Notes: generated by a model from the sequence alone, not told the origin. 64,000 bases of DNA from Palleronia sp. LCG004 (GCF_032931615.1 NZ_CP136759.1:248001-312000), one strand, 5' to 3'; shown: positions 17,263 to 26,309, counted from the stretch's first letter. Numbers and translations are program-made.

Positions 17263-18089
17263 GCCGCCACCAACTGCGCGCCGTAGATGTAGCCATGCGA
17301 CTTGAGCCAGCGCCGGTACGCGACCGAGGTCATGTCTGCACGTGTCGGGATCTCCAGCCCGGGATCGAGCGGCAGGAGCGCGGGCACTTGATTCTCGAGG
17401 ATCGAGCGGTCCTGAACGAAAATCATCTGCTGGAAAGCGACGAGATCGGCCTGCGGCGATACGTCGTCGAAAAGCGCCATCCATGGCCAGACGTCGCAGG
17501 TCGTCTCGGTCACGGGCTGCACGAAGATCGCGATCACGTCCCATTCGCCGGGACGCGGCGGACAGGTCTTGTAAAGCACCGAGGAGGTCGGCGCGGGCAC
17601 GCGGTACATGTATTCCGTGGTGGTCCCGCCGCTTGCCGATTTCGCGGCCTGTGGCTGATAGAACTCGACCTTGGTTGCCCAGACTTCGTCTTCTTCCTCG
17701 CGGACCTCGGCCTTGTAGCGGGCAACCTCGGTATGCGGCTCGGAACCGAGGATGTCGGTATGGACAAATGGAAAATGCGCGATGTCGAGGAAGTTCTCGA
17801 CCGCGCGCAGGGGCGAGCAGGCGACGCGCACGCGACCGCAGGGGACGAAGCGGCGACCGGGCTGGCGTGCTTCGGGAATGTCGAAGATCGGCCGGTTCGG
17901 CGTGCCGAGCGAGATCCAGAGATGATGGTAGGCCTCCGTCACAGGCAAGTCGCGACCGTCCTCGGCCTCGGCGCGGACGGTTCCGTCGGCGTCGCGCCAG
18001 ACGCGGACGGGCGTCTCCATCAGGATCGTGTTTCGTGGGGCGGGGCCGAGATCCGCAAGCATCGCGACCGGGTACCATTGATCTTTCAT
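17259..18089 (-). CDS. Rieske-less non-heme iron oxygenase catalytic subunit (VanA/NdmA class)
   Basis: The 276-residue protein matches only the C-terminal catalytic half of Rieske mono-oxygenases. The mononuclear iron site is visible as N99-x2-D102-x2-H105-x4-H110 (ENFLDIAHFPFVH) with the third ligand at D227 in FVQDRSILENQ. Asp102 would be the residue that normally receives electrons from the Rieske cluster of a neighbouring subunit. The tail SVAYRRWLK is typical of vanillate and caffeine demethylases. No CxH/CxxH Rieske motif is present. NdmC, the caffeine N7-demethylase, has the same Rieske-less layout and similar length. The gene overlaps the Rieske-domain gene by ATGA, so the two are likely made together. 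Confidence 0.85.
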   Translation of the reverse strand: MKDQWYPVAMLADLGPAPRNTILMETPVRVWRDADGTVRAEAEDGRDLPVTEAYHHLWISLGTPNRPIFDIPEARQPGRRFVPCGRVRVACSPLRAVENFLDIAHFPFVHTDILGSEPHTEVARYKAEVREEEDEVWATKVEFYQPQAAKSASGGTTTEYMYRVPAPTSSVLYKTCPPRPGEWDVIAIFVQPVTETTCDVWPWMALFDDVSPQADLVAFQQMIFVQDRSILENQVPALLPLDPGLEIPTRADMTSVAYRRWLKSHGYIYGAQLVAA

Positions 18090-18691
18090 GCAGCGGCCTC
18101 CGCCTCGAAGGTGCGGCGCAGTTGCTCGAGGCGACGGCTCGCCGCGCGGGCATCGGTATCGGGCGAGACAAGCGCATGGACCATCGACGTTCCCGCGTCG
18201 ATCGGTTGGATCAAGGCAAAAAGGCCCTCGCCCAAGGCGACAGGCCACCCCTCGCCGAGATCTCCGGCGGGACGCTCGACCGGAAGCGACCGCAGGGGGT
18301 GCAGATCTCCGGGCAGGGCGGGCGGTTCGGGGGCGGATGGGTCGGCTGCGATCCAGACCACGCCATCGCGTTCGGCCACCGAAAAGGTCGGCACCGCAAT
18401 GGATGTGGGCGGCTCGAGGCCGGGATGGGCGGGGATCTTGCGGCAGGTTCCGGAGCCGTCGTAGCGCCATCCGTGATAGATGCAGCTCAGCATTTCCCCG
18501 CGAACGAAACCGTGGGACAGTCGCATGCCGCGATGCGGGCAGCGGTCCTGCCAGGCAGCAATCCGGCCCGATGCGCTACGCCAGAGGGCGATCTCGTGCG
18601 CGCCGCATCGCGTGGGGATCACGGTGGCGGGGGGCAGGTCCTGAGACAATGCCGCAGGCTGCCAGAGAGAGATGTCTATATCGCTGGTCAA
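18086..18691 (-). CDS. Stand-alone Rieske [2Fe-2S] protein
   Basis: The 201-residue protein contains a complete Rieske domain of oxygenase type: C51-x-H53-x16-C70-x2-H73 (CPHRGMRL...CIYHGW), followed by the usual IPAHPG segment. Residues 115-201 are an extra region without a recognisable domain, ending in a charged helix. It appears to be the missing N-terminal half of the oxygenase encoded next, either split off or acting as an electron-transfer subunit. Start is TTG at 18691 with GGAAGG 7 nt upstream; no in-frame ATG precedes the Rieske motif. It is the first gene of the eight-gene operon. No flavin reductase gene is in the operon. Confidence 0.87.
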   Translation of the reverse strand: MTSDIDISLWQPAALSQDLPPATVIPTRCGAHEIALWRSASGRIAAWQDRCPHRGMRLSHGFVRGEMLSCIYHGWRYDGSGTCRKIPAHPGLEPPTSIAVPTFSVAERDGVVWIAADPSAPEPPALPGDLHPLRSLPVERPAGDLGEGWPVALGEGLFALIQPIDAGTSMVHALVSPDTDARAASRRLEQLRRTFEAEAAA

Positions 18692-18771
18692 TGGACGGCC
18701 TTCCGATCCGGTCGGGCACGATCCCTAGCGCATCTGGCGGCGGGCGGAACAGGAAATGTCGTCTTGTCGAC

Positions 18772-18791
18772 GCATTTGGCGGCAAAAATGC
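18772..18791. promoter_or_regulatory. Candidate operator upstream of the purine/Rieske operon
   Basis: GCATTT and AAATGC form an inverted repeat with an 8-nt spacer, about 80 nt upstream of the first operon gene, in the 166-bp gap before the acylphosphatase-like gene. No convincing -35/-10 pair could be fixed and no regulator gene is adjacent, so function is uncertain. Confidence 0.3.
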
Positions 18792-18857
18792 CTAAGAGAT
18801 GTGCAAAAACTGAATGCTTTCGCCCGCTTTATCAGCTTGGCCCAGCGACTTCGGTCG

Positions 18858-19112
18858 TCACTCGGTGAGAATCCGTCGGTCGATGCGCCGAACGTCGACC
18901 GTGATGGGGCCGAGGCTGCATCCCATCTCCATCGCGTCGAGCATGTCGGGTGCGCCCTCGGCCGAGAATGTCACGGTGTTGCCTTGAGCCTCGATCGGTC
19001 CGCAGAAAATACCCAGCTTGCGGGCGTGTCGGTCGATCCAGTCAGGGAAGGTCGCGTGATCGACGCGCCCTTCGATGACGAAGCGTTCTGATCTGAGATC
19101 AGTCGAACTCAT
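18858..19112 (-). CDS. Degenerate acylphosphatase-like protein
   Basis: The 84-residue product has the length and pattern of an acylphosphatase (IEGRV near 14, a helix, a central strand, ML...GC..GP.TVDV). The catalytic loop is not conserved: the usual GRVQGVGFR reads GRVDHATFP, losing the phosphate-binding Arg, and the catalytic Asn position of the N-x-x-D-G turn is altered. It is therefore probably not an active acylphosphatase. It begins within the treY stop (ATGA) and forms the last gene of the treZ-treY operon. Its role, perhaps a binding or regulatory domain, is unknown. Confidence 0.65.
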   Translation of the reverse strand: MSSTDLRSERFVIEGRVDHATFPDWIDRHARKLGIFCGPIEAQGNTVTFSAEGAPDMLDAMEMGCSLGPITVDVRRIDRRILTE

Positions 19113-21343
19113 GCCGGTGTCTTGAGTCTGATAACCGTCCGGATCTCGTCCGAACCGCCTTCCCAGACGGTATTGCCAGTTCCGTCGGCATTCCCCAGCG
19201 TGACTGTCAGTACCGTATCGCCATGCCGACGGGTCAAGCGGCGCGTCTCGTCATCCCAAAGCGCCTCACCATTGGAGAAGAGATCGGGATGCGTGTTCCT
19301 GAGCTCGAGCAGCGTGGTCAACAGGCGGAACTTCTCGCTCGACGGATCGTCCCCACGGGGAAGGGAGGCGAGCATGTCCCAGTCGGGTGCACGGCGGTTG
19401 TCCGGGTCGGTCAGTTGCAACAGCATGCCCTCGCCGCCCTGATAGATATCGGGCATGCCGGGCAGGGTGCAGCGCAGGGCGAGCTCGCGCAGGCTCAGTG
19501 CCGCTCCGATCCGGACGAGGCGTTCGAGCCCATCGGGCCTCCGCGCGTCCCAATCCGCAAGCAGGCGTCTGACCCAGTCCTGCATCCGCGCCTCGCGCTC
19601 CTCGTCGGGCGCGGTCCAATAACTGACCTCCTTGCCCTCTCGCAAAGCCTTGACCAGATGGTCGGCCACGCGGTCATGTGCCTCGGGCTCGTCCCAGAGC
19701 GCGAGCGCGACCTGGAAGGCATAGAAAAGCCGGTTCGGTTCGAGTTGCTCATCGCCGGCAAGCGCCCTTTCCCAGAGCTCTGCCACCGCGTAGGGCGCGT
19801 GGGTCATCGCGGCGATCCGCGCGCGCGCGTCCTCGGAACGCTTTGTATCGTGGCTCGACCCGAGGTTCAGGGCGTGTGGAAACCGCGCCATCCTCTCATC
19901 GAGGAACGATTGCACCTCGCCTGCACGGGGCAGGGGATGTCCGGGCTCGGCACCGACCTCGTTCGCGGCAAGATATCGGTTGAACCTGAAACCGGCGGTA
20001 TCCTCGTGCGCCTTGGCAATGAGGGCTCCGGTCACCTGCTCGATCCTGACGGCGAGCGCGCGCGACGCGTTCGTATCGCTCGCGAGAATGCGCGCGACGA
20101 TCCAGTCGATCACGTCGGCGGACCGGACATGCTCTGCCGCGCGGACAGCGCTGTCCTCCCACAGGGCGCGATCGATATCTGCGCCGGTATCGCCGATATA
20201 GGATCTGTATTGCGGGAAGGCGGTCAGAAGCTCGGTCAGCGCCTCGCGCAGCATTTCGGGGCCAGCCATGAAGCCGTCCTCCTCCGCCGCCCGTTCGGCG
20301 AGGCCGATGAGCTGCCGGAGTTCCGCGGCAAGTTCGTCGGTCAGGATCTCGCGTTTGGCTTCCTCCACGAAGGGGTGGAAATCTCCTTCGATCCCGGACG
20401 CCTCGCGCCAGAGCGTGTCGATCCGCTCCATGCCGGCAGGCTCGGTCAGAAGGCGCGCGATGATCGTGGCGGCGTCATACCCGGTCGAACCGGCGATGGG
20501 CCAGTCGCGCAAGGCTTCGCCATCGACCAGAATCTTCTCGATCCAGACGGGAACGCTTTCGGGAAGTGCCTCGCGCAGCCGGCGCAGATAACCGCCCGGA
20601 TCGACGAGTCCGTCGACATGATCGACGCGGAGCCCCTGGATCAGGTCCGACCGCGCCAGATCGAGGACGGTGGCATGGGTCCGCTCGAAAATCTCGGGAT
20701 CCTCGATCCTGACGCCGACGAGACCGGTGACCGAAAAGAAGCGGCGATGGGTGATGCTGTCGCGCTCCATCTGCCACGGAAGAAGCCGCCAGGATTGAGC
20801 CTCGTGCAGCGCTGTCGCCGCCGTCTCGTCGAGCGTGCCGTTCCCCATCGCACTGCCGGGGGCGAGCGGAATGCGCAGATCGCCCACGACAAGCGCGTCA
20901 TCCTCGACCGAAACCTCACCCCTTTCGGCCAGCACCGGCAGAGGATCGGTGAGCCATGGCAGGGCAAGCGGTCCGGCCTGCCAGTCGATGTCGAAGGTTC
21001 GGGCGTGTTCGCTTTTCTCGCCATGGCGCAGCACGTCGACGAGCCACGGGGTGTCGAGCCCGAAGGCCATGTGGTTCGGCACGATGTCGAGGATGATGGC
21101 GAGCCCGCGTGCCTTCGCCTCGGCGTTCAGGCGCTCGAACCCTTCCCGACCACCAAGGCTTTCGTCGATGGTGGTGGGATCGGTCACATCGTATCCGTGG
21201 GTCGATCCCGGCGCGGCGGTCAGGATCGGCGCGAGGTAGAGATGGCTGACGCCCAGTCCCGCGATATGATCGAGCCGCGAGACGATCGTGTCGAAATCGA
21301 CGCCCTCGCGCAGCTGGATGCGATAGCTTGCAGTATGGATCAT
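19109..21343 (-). CDS. treY: Maltooligosyl trehalose synthase
   Basis: TreY isomerises the reducing-end alpha-1,4 bond of maltodextrins to alpha,alpha-1,1, giving maltooligosyl trehalose. The 744-residue GH13 protein starts MIHTASYRIQLREGVDF, typical for the family. Conserved boxes are GSTHGYDVTDP, ILDIVPNHMA, LRVDHVDGLVDP (nucleophile Asp) and WIEKIL (acid Glu). The C-terminal ALRCTLPGMPDIYQGGE-type region is present. The ATG lies in an ATGA overlap with treZ. Together they give trehalose from glycogen-like polymers, a common compatible solute in salt-exposed bacteria. No treX debranching enzyme is adjacent. Confidence 0.95.
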   Translation of the reverse strand: MIHTASYRIQLREGVDFDTIVSRLDHIAGLGVSHLYLAPILTAAPGSTHGYDVTDPTTIDESLGGREGFERLNAEAKARGLAIILDIVPNHMAFGLDTPWLVDVLRHGEKSEHARTFDIDWQAGPLALPWLTDPLPVLAERGEVSVEDDALVVGDLRIPLAPGSAMGNGTLDETAATALHEAQSWRLLPWQMERDSITHRRFFSVTGLVGVRIEDPEIFERTHATVLDLARSDLIQGLRVDHVDGLVDPGGYLRRLREALPESVPVWIEKILVDGEALRDWPIAGSTGYDAATIIARLLTEPAGMERIDTLWREASGIEGDFHPFVEEAKREILTDELAAELRQLIGLAERAAEEDGFMAGPEMLREALTELLTAFPQYRSYIGDTGADIDRALWEDSAVRAAEHVRSADVIDWIVARILASDTNASRALAVRIEQVTGALIAKAHEDTAGFRFNRYLAANEVGAEPGHPLPRAGEVQSFLDERMARFPHALNLGSSHDTKRSEDARARIAAMTHAPYAVAELWERALAGDEQLEPNRLFYAFQVALALWDEPEAHDRVADHLVKALREGKEVSYWTAPDEEREARMQDWVRRLLADWDARRPDGLERLVRIGAALSLRELALRCTLPGMPDIYQGGEGMLLQLTDPDNRRAPDWDMLASLPRGDDPSSEKFRLLTTLLELRNTHPDLFSNGEALWDDETRRLTRRHGDTVLTVTLGNADGTGNTVWEGGSDEIRTVIRLKTPA

Positions 21344-23076
21344 CCTTCGGAAACTCCAACGCGGATGCCCGCTCCACTGTCGTCTGTCATGTAATAGATC
21401 TCCCGCGTGTCTCGACCGAGCGAGCCGGGCGGTCCTTCCATCGTGAAGATGATCTCGAGCGCCCCATCCTCGAAGATCCACCGTGCCGACATAGACCTTC
21501 CTGAAAGACGCTCGACCTGCTCGCTCTTCCAGCCGCTGATGAGCAGCGGTACGACATGCTCATGGCGCAGGTTGAGGAGATGTGTCGTCAGCTCGCGCCA
21601 TTCGGCGGCATCATCTTCCAGAGCATCATAGGGCCGGGAATTGACGAAGGTCGATTTCTCGTTCGGATCGGGGACGTCCTCGTTCGCGAAATCGGGAAAC
21701 TCGGATTTGCGTCCCTCGCTGACCGCGCGGGCAAGATCGCCGTCGAAATCCGTGAAGAACTGGAACGGTGCCCGGCTCCCCTCTTCCTCGCCCATGAAGA
21801 ACATCGGGATGAACGGGGCGAGCGCCAAGAGCGCGTGGACGATGCGGACCTGACCCGGCCCCGTGAGCGAGATGAGCCTGTCGCCACGCGCGCGATTGCC
21901 GATCTGATCATGCGTCTGGTTGGAGTTGACGAAACATTCGGGAGGCAGATGGTTCGAGGGTTCGCCACGCGGTTCGTGCTGACCCGGACGCTCCTGCCCC
22001 TGATCGACCTGACCGTCCCGCATCGCGGTCACGAGGTCGCCGAACGGATCGACGGCAAAGGGCGCATAGTAGGAAAAGCTCTCCCCCGTCAGAAGCGTGT
22101 GCACCGCGTGGTGGTAGTCGTCGTTCCACTGGGCACGCATGTTCGGCGCGTCGATCACGTAATCCGCAAGGTTGCGCTCATCCTCCGGCACCAGGTGCAC
22201 TGGCCGTCCGAGGTCGAGCTTATCGACATGATCCGCGAGGGTGCGCAGGAATGCCGTGTCTCCCGGAAGGCCGATCTGATGGACGGCGTCGAGCCTCAGC
22301 CCGTCGACCCCGTAATCCCGCAGCCACATCGTCGCATTGTCCAGAAAGAACTGCCGAACCTCGGGCCGGTCGAAGTCGATCGCTCCCCCCCAGGGCGTTT
22401 CGCGGGTCTCGTCGAAAAAGGCGGGGCAGAGCTGCTTCTGGACGCAACCTTCCGGGCCGAAATGGTTGTAGACCGCATCGACGATCACCATGAGACCGTG
22501 CGTCTGGGCGATGCGCACGAAATCCGCCAGATCGTGTGGTGTGCCGTAGGCAGGATGCACGGCATAGGGCAGGACCACATCGTAACCCCAGCCCCGGTTG
22601 CCCGCAAATTGCCCGAGCGGCATGAGTTCGATCCCGGTAAAGCCCATCGCCGCGATCTCCGCCATCCGGCGCGCGGCTGCCTTCAGCGTTCCGTCCCGGG
22701 TGAACGTGCCGACGTGAAGCTCCATGATCACCGCGCTGCGCCAGTCGCGTCCCCGCCACCCGGCGGGCTGGCTCAACGTTGCCGGGTCGAGAAGCTTCGA
22801 AAGCGCATGAACGCCGCCATCCTGCCAGTGCGACGCGGGATCCGGGAAAACCTGACCGTCACGCTCGAACCCGTAGAGTATCCCCTGTTCCGCCGCCGCG
22901 GTGGCGACGTGCCATCCGCCTGACTTCGCCATCACCTGCTGGCGACCGTCGAGGTGGAGCGTGATCTCATCTGCGTCCGGTGCCCATAGGCCGAATGACC
23001 AGTCGTCGGTGTCGCGTTGTTTCCGTGCACCCCAGACCGGGGTCTCCGCGTATTCCTTCACCCTGATCCCTCGCAT
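21340..23076 (-). CDS. treZ: Malto-oligosyltrehalose trehalohydrolase
   Basis: TreZ cuts the terminal trehalose from maltooligosyl trehalose. The 578-residue protein has an N-terminal carbohydrate-binding E-set domain (FGLWAPDADEITLHL) and a GH13 barrel with VYNHFGPEG, the nucleophile box DGLRLDAVHQI and the acid region HLVPEDERN. It is the first gene of treZ-treY-acylphosphatase-like. The ATG at 23076 has no clear ribosome site, whereas an in-frame GTG at 23061 follows a GAGGG 6 nt upstream and would give 573 residues; the true start is uncertain. It is divergent from the glycerate kinase gene. Confidence 0.94.
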   Translation of the reverse strand: MRGIRVKEYAETPVWGARKQRDTDDWSFGLWAPDADEITLHLDGRQQVMAKSGGWHVATAAAEQGILYGFERDGQVFPDPASHWQDGGVHALSKLLDPATLSQPAGWRGRDWRSAVIMELHVGTFTRDGTLKAAARRMAEIAAMGFTGIELMPLGQFAGNRGWGYDVVLPYAVHPAYGTPHDLADFVRIAQTHGLMVIVDAVYNHFGPEGCVQKQLCPAFFDETRETPWGGAIDFDRPEVRQFFLDNATMWLRDYGVDGLRLDAVHQIGLPGDTAFLRTLADHVDKLDLGRPVHLVPEDERNLADYVIDAPNMRAQWNDDYHHAVHTLLTGESFSYYAPFAVDPFGDLVTAMRDGQVDQGQERPGQHEPRGEPSNHLPPECFVNSNQTHDQIGNRARGDRLISLTGPGQVRIVHALLALAPFIPMFFMGEEEGSRAPFQFFTDFDGDLARAVSEGRKSEFPDFANEDVPDPNEKSTFVNSRPYDALEDDAAEWRELTTHLLNLRHEHVVPLLISGWKSEQVERLSGRSMSARWIFEDGALEIIFTMEGPPGSLGRDTREIYYMTDDSGAGIRVGVSEG

Positions 23077-23227
23077 ACGTTCGTCGGTCTAACTGCAATG
23101 GTGTGCCGAACCCCACGGTTCCGGTCTGCTGCTTATTATCCCACCGACCATGCTGTCGCTTGATGTTGTCGACGGGGCACGAAGCCGTCATGTTCGCCTC
23201 GAAAGATGCTTGCGAACCGGACCAGAC

Positions 23228-24505
23228 ATGATCGACGACCCGAAGACCTTTCTGACGGATCTCTTCAAGACGGCGGTCGCCCGTGCCGATCCAATGGAGG
23301 TCGTCCCGGCTCATCTGCCGCCACGTCCCGACGGACGCCTGATCGTGATCGGTGCGGGCAAGGCCAGTGCACGGATGGCCGAGGCGGCGGAGGCATATTA
23401 CGGACCATGCGACGGCCTCGTGGTCACGCGCTATGGCTACGGCCGGCCCTGCGAGAAGATCGAGATCGTCGAGGCCGCGCATCCGGTGCCCGACGCTGCG
23501 GGACAGGAGGTGACCCTGCGGCTTCTGGACCTGCTCTCCGACCTCGATGAAGGGGATCTTGTGGTCGCCTTGATCTCTGGCGGAGGATCCGCACTGCTTT
23601 GCGCGCCGATCGACGGTCTGACGCTCGACGACAAGCAGGTGCTCAACCGCGCGCTCCTGTCGTCAGGCGCGCCGATCTCTGTAATGAACCGCATCCGCAA
23701 GCATGCGAGCGCCGTCAAGGGAGGCCGTCTGGCTGCTGCCGCGGCTCCCGCGAGAATCCTGAGCCTCGTCATCTCCGACGTCCCCGGCGACGATCCTGCC
23801 GAAATCGCCTCGGGGCCCACGACGGGCGACGGAGAGCGGGAATGGGAGCCGGTGGCCGAGCTCGTCTCCCGATATGGCATCGAGCTGCCGGAACGTATCC
23901 TCGAAATCATCCGTGAGGCGGAAGGGCCGCTTCGGGCGGTCGACCCGCTGCTGTCGCATGCCGAGACCATCATCGTCGCGGCCCCGCGCCAATCGCTCGA
24001 CGCTGCCGCCGCCGCGGCGCGCGACCGCGAAATCGATGTCCGGATCCTGGGCGACGCGTTGGAAGGGGAGGCACGAGACCTTGCCCGCGATCAAGCGGCC
24101 GAGGCGATCGAGATCGCTGAAAGCCTTGGGGCAGGTGATGCACCCGTTCTGCTGCTGTCCGGGGGCGAATGCACGGTGACGCGGCGCGGCGATGGGACGG
24201 GCGGACCGAATGCCGAATTCGCGCTGGCCGCCGCCTTGGCGCTCGACGGTCATCCGAGGATACATGCCGTCGCCTGCGACACCGACGGCGTCGATGGCGC
24301 GGCCGAGATCGCCGGAGCCTATGTCGGTCCCGAAACGCTCTCGCGTGCGGCTGACTTGGGCGTCGATCCCGTTGCAGCACTCGAACGCAACGATGCACAT
24401 ACGTTCTTCAGAGCGCTGGGCGATCAGATCGAAACCGGCCCGACCCTTACCAACGTGAACGATTTTCGGGCCTTCCTCGTCCTGCCGCCGCAACCATCCA
24501 GTTGA
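23228..24505 (+). CDS. Glycerate 2-kinase (MOFRL family)
   Basis: This is a 425-residue cytoplasmic kinase that phosphorylates D-glycerate to 2-phosphoglycerate in serine-cycle or tartronate/glyoxylate metabolism. N-terminal features VIGAGKASARM and LISGGGSALL and the C-terminal MOFRL-domain segments LLLSGGECTVT, GGPNAEFAL and ACDTDGVDG are all present. The start at MIDDPKTFL gives the usual family length; upstream in-frame residues are unlike any homologue. Downstream of the stop is a short GGGCG/CGCCC hairpin followed by CTCTTTGCTTTC, possibly a weak terminator. The D-glycerate-dehydrogenase-like gene at 38709 may supply its substrate. Confidence 0.92.
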   Translation: MIDDPKTFLTDLFKTAVARADPMEVVPAHLPPRPDGRLIVIGAGKASARMAEAAEAYYGPCDGLVVTRYGYGRPCEKIEIVEAAHPVPDAAGQEVTLRLLDLLSDLDEGDLVVALISGGGSALLCAPIDGLTLDDKQVLNRALLSSGAPISVMNRIRKHASAVKGGRLAAAAAPARILSLVISDVPGDDPAEIASGPTTGDGEREWEPVAELVSRYGIELPERILEIIREAEGPLRAVDPLLSHAETIIVAAPRQSLDAAAAAARDREIDVRILGDALEGEARDLARDQAAEAIEIAESLGAGDAPVLLLSGGECTVTRRGDGTGGPNAEFALAAALALDGHPRIHAVACDTDGVDGAAEIAGAYVGPETLSRAADLGVDPVAALERNDAHTFFRALGDQIETGPTLTNVNDFRAFLVLPPQPSS

Positions 24506-24586
24506 AGGGCGGCACAGTCGCCCCTCTTTGCTTTCTGAAATACGCATGTCGGTCCGCCGGAGCCCGGGGCGGGGCGGATCCCACCG

Positions 24587-25606
24587 TCACGTCCCGGAAT
24601 AGAGCCCTTCGTAGATCGGCCCGAGCGTCTCGGGATCGAAGAGCGAGCTTACCGACGTGCCGTGCCAGATGTTGAGGATCGCCTGTGCGAGCATCGGGGC
24701 GGTCGGAACGATGCGGATGCTCTGCGACTGGCGTACGGCATCCGTCGCCTCGATGCTGTCCGAGATGACGAGCGATTTCATCACCGAATTCTCGACCCTG
24801 TCCACGGCCGGTCCCGACAACACGCCGTGGGTGATGTAGGCGTGCACCTCTTTCGCGCCTTGCGAGATCAGCGTCTCGGCCGCCTTGCAGAGCGTGCCGG
24901 CGGTGTCGACGATGTCGTCGACGATGATGCAGGTCTTGTCCGTCACGTCGCCGATCACCGTCATCTCGGCCACTTCACCGGCCTTCTCGCGGCGCTTGTC
25001 GACGATCGAAAGCGGTGCGTTGATCCGCTTGGCCAGTTCGCGCGCGCGGGCCACACCACCGACATCGGGCGAGACCACCATCAGATCGTTGAGCTGGTCG
25101 CGGAACATGTTGCGGATGTCGAGAGCGAAGACAGGCGACGCATAGAGGTTATCGACGGGAATATCGAAGAATCCCTGGATCTGCGCGGCGTGAAGGTCGA
25201 GCGTCAGAACACGTTCGATGCCCGATTCGACGATCATGTTGGCGACGAGTTTCGAGGTGATCGGCGTGCGAGCCTTGGTTCGCCGATCCTGCCGTGCATA
25301 CCCGAAATAGGGAATGACGGCCGTGATCCGCGCGGCCGACGAACGTCGCAGCGCATCGGCCATGATAAGCAGTTCCATCAGGTTGTCGTTTGCCGGATTT
25401 GACGTCGGCTGGATGATGAACATGTCCTCGCCGCGCACGTTCTCGTAGACCTCGACGAAGATCTCGGCATCGTTGAACCGTTCGACCCGTGCATCCACCA
25501 GACCGATATTGAGGCCCCGATGCATCGACATGCGACGCGAGATCGCCTTCGCCAGAGTCCGGTTTGCATTGCCGGAGATCAGCTTCGGCTCGAGTGAGTT
25601 TGGCAT
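24587..25606 (-). CDS. prs: Ribose-phosphate pyrophosphokinase
   Basis: Prs makes PRPP from ribose 5-phosphate and ATP for nucleotide, histidine and NAD synthesis. The 339-residue class I enzyme shows the ATP loop region (YARQDRR), the [14 protein letters not shown] motif, the [12 protein letters not shown] flexible loop and the PRPP-binding [12 protein letters not shown]. The start [15 protein letters not shown] fits the family, with an extra few residues at the N-terminus compared with E. coli. The gene is transcribed alone, divergent from the DsbA-like isomerase gene. Confidence 0.97.
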   Translation of the reverse strand: MPNSLEPKLISGNANRTLAKAISRRMSMHRGLNIGLVDARVERFNDAEIFVEVYENVRGEDMFIIQPTSNPANDNLMELLIMADALRRSSAARITAVIPYFGYARQDRRTKARTPITSKLVANMIVESGIERVLTLDLHAAQIQGFFDIPVDNLYASPVFALDIRNMFRDQLNDLMVVSPDVGGVARARELAKRINAPLSIVDKRREKAGEVAEMTVIGDVTDKTCIIVDDIVDTAGTLCKAAETLISQGAKEVHAYITHGVLSGPAVDRVENSVMKSLVISDSIEATDAVRQSQSIRIVPTAPMLAQAILNIWHGTSVSSLFDPETLGPIYEGLYSGT

Positions 25607-25651
25607 TGAACGAGGTCCTCGGATCCGCTGCGCCGCTCGGATTCGCGACGT

Positions 25652-25679
25652 TTGACACCGCCTAGCACGCGTCTAGGAT
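25652..25679 (+). promoter_or_regulatory. Sigma-70-type promoter of the DsbA-like isomerase gene
   Basis: TTGACA and TAGGAT are separated by 16 nt in the prs/isomerase divergent gap. The -10 ends 33 nt before the start codon, which would leave a short leader. Confidence 0.5.
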
Positions 25680-25712
25680 CGGGGGAACACAGACAGTTGA
25701 ACGGGCATTACT

Positions 25713-26309
25713 TTGGCGCAAATCGACTACTACTTCTCGCCGGTCTCACCCTACACCTACCTGTCGGCCATGCGGCTCGAGCGTATTGCCCAGGCGCACG
25801 GGGTTTCGATCGCGTATAAACCGTTCGACGTCGCCGGACTTTTCGCACGGACCGGTGGTCTGCCCCCGAAGGATCGGCATCCGAACCGGCAGGCCTACCG
25901 TGAGCAGGATCTCGCGCGGACGGCTGCCTATCTGGATCTTCCGCTGAATGTCCGGCCGATGTTCTGGCCCACGAATCCGGCCCCGGCCTCCTATGCGATC
26001 ATCGCCGCACAACTGGCGGGAGGGGGCGATGTCGGAAAGCTCGCCCATGCGCTCGCCCGGGCCTGCTGGGCCGAGGAACAGAATGTCGCGGACGACGCGG
26101 TGATCCGTGTCTGCCTCGATGGGGCGGGGTTCGATCCGGGCCTCGCCGATAGCGGTCTGCTGACCGGTGCCGAAATCTATTCGCGCAATCTCGAGGAGGC
26201 CTTCGCCGCCGGTGTCTTCGGTGCGCCTTTCTACGTCACCGAAGATGACGAAAGGTTCTGGGGGCAGGACCGGCTCGATCAGCTCGACTGGCATCTCGGC
26301 CGATCCTGA
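25713..26309 (+). CDS. 2-hydroxychromene-2-carboxylate isomerase family (DsbA-like/kappa GST fold)
   Basis: The 198-residue protein of the NahD/kappa-GST group begins IDYYFSPVSPYTYL, with the Ser that activates glutathione in this family. It has the GVFGAPFYVTEDDERFWGQDRLDQL C-terminal signature, including the cis-Pro. Such enzymes use glutathione for cis-trans isomerisation in aromatic degradation, but many genomic members have no assigned substrate. The start appears to be TTG (no ATG precedes the conserved N-terminus). No naphthalene-pathway genes are near. It ends 6 nt from the convergent threonine aldolase gene. Confidence 0.85.
   Translation: MAQIDYYFSPVSPYTYLSAMRLERIAQAHGVSIAYKPFDVAGLFARTGGLPPKDRHPNRQAYREQDLARTAAYLDLPLNVRPMFWPTNPAPASYAIIAAQLAGGGDVGKLAHALARACWAEEQNVADDAVIRVCLDGAGFDPGLADSGLLTGAEIYSRNLEEAFAAGVFGAPFYVTEDDERFWGQDRLDQLDWHLGRS

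Noticed and set aside
18692..18857. Purine riboswitch or PreQ1-type aptamer upstream of the purine/Rieske operon
   Set aside because: No three-stem purine aptamer or conserved loop sequence could be found in the 166-bp leader region.
19223..21394. 723-codon plus-strand frame opposite treY
   Set aside because: Low-complexity translation with no family resemblance; treY on the other strand is complete.
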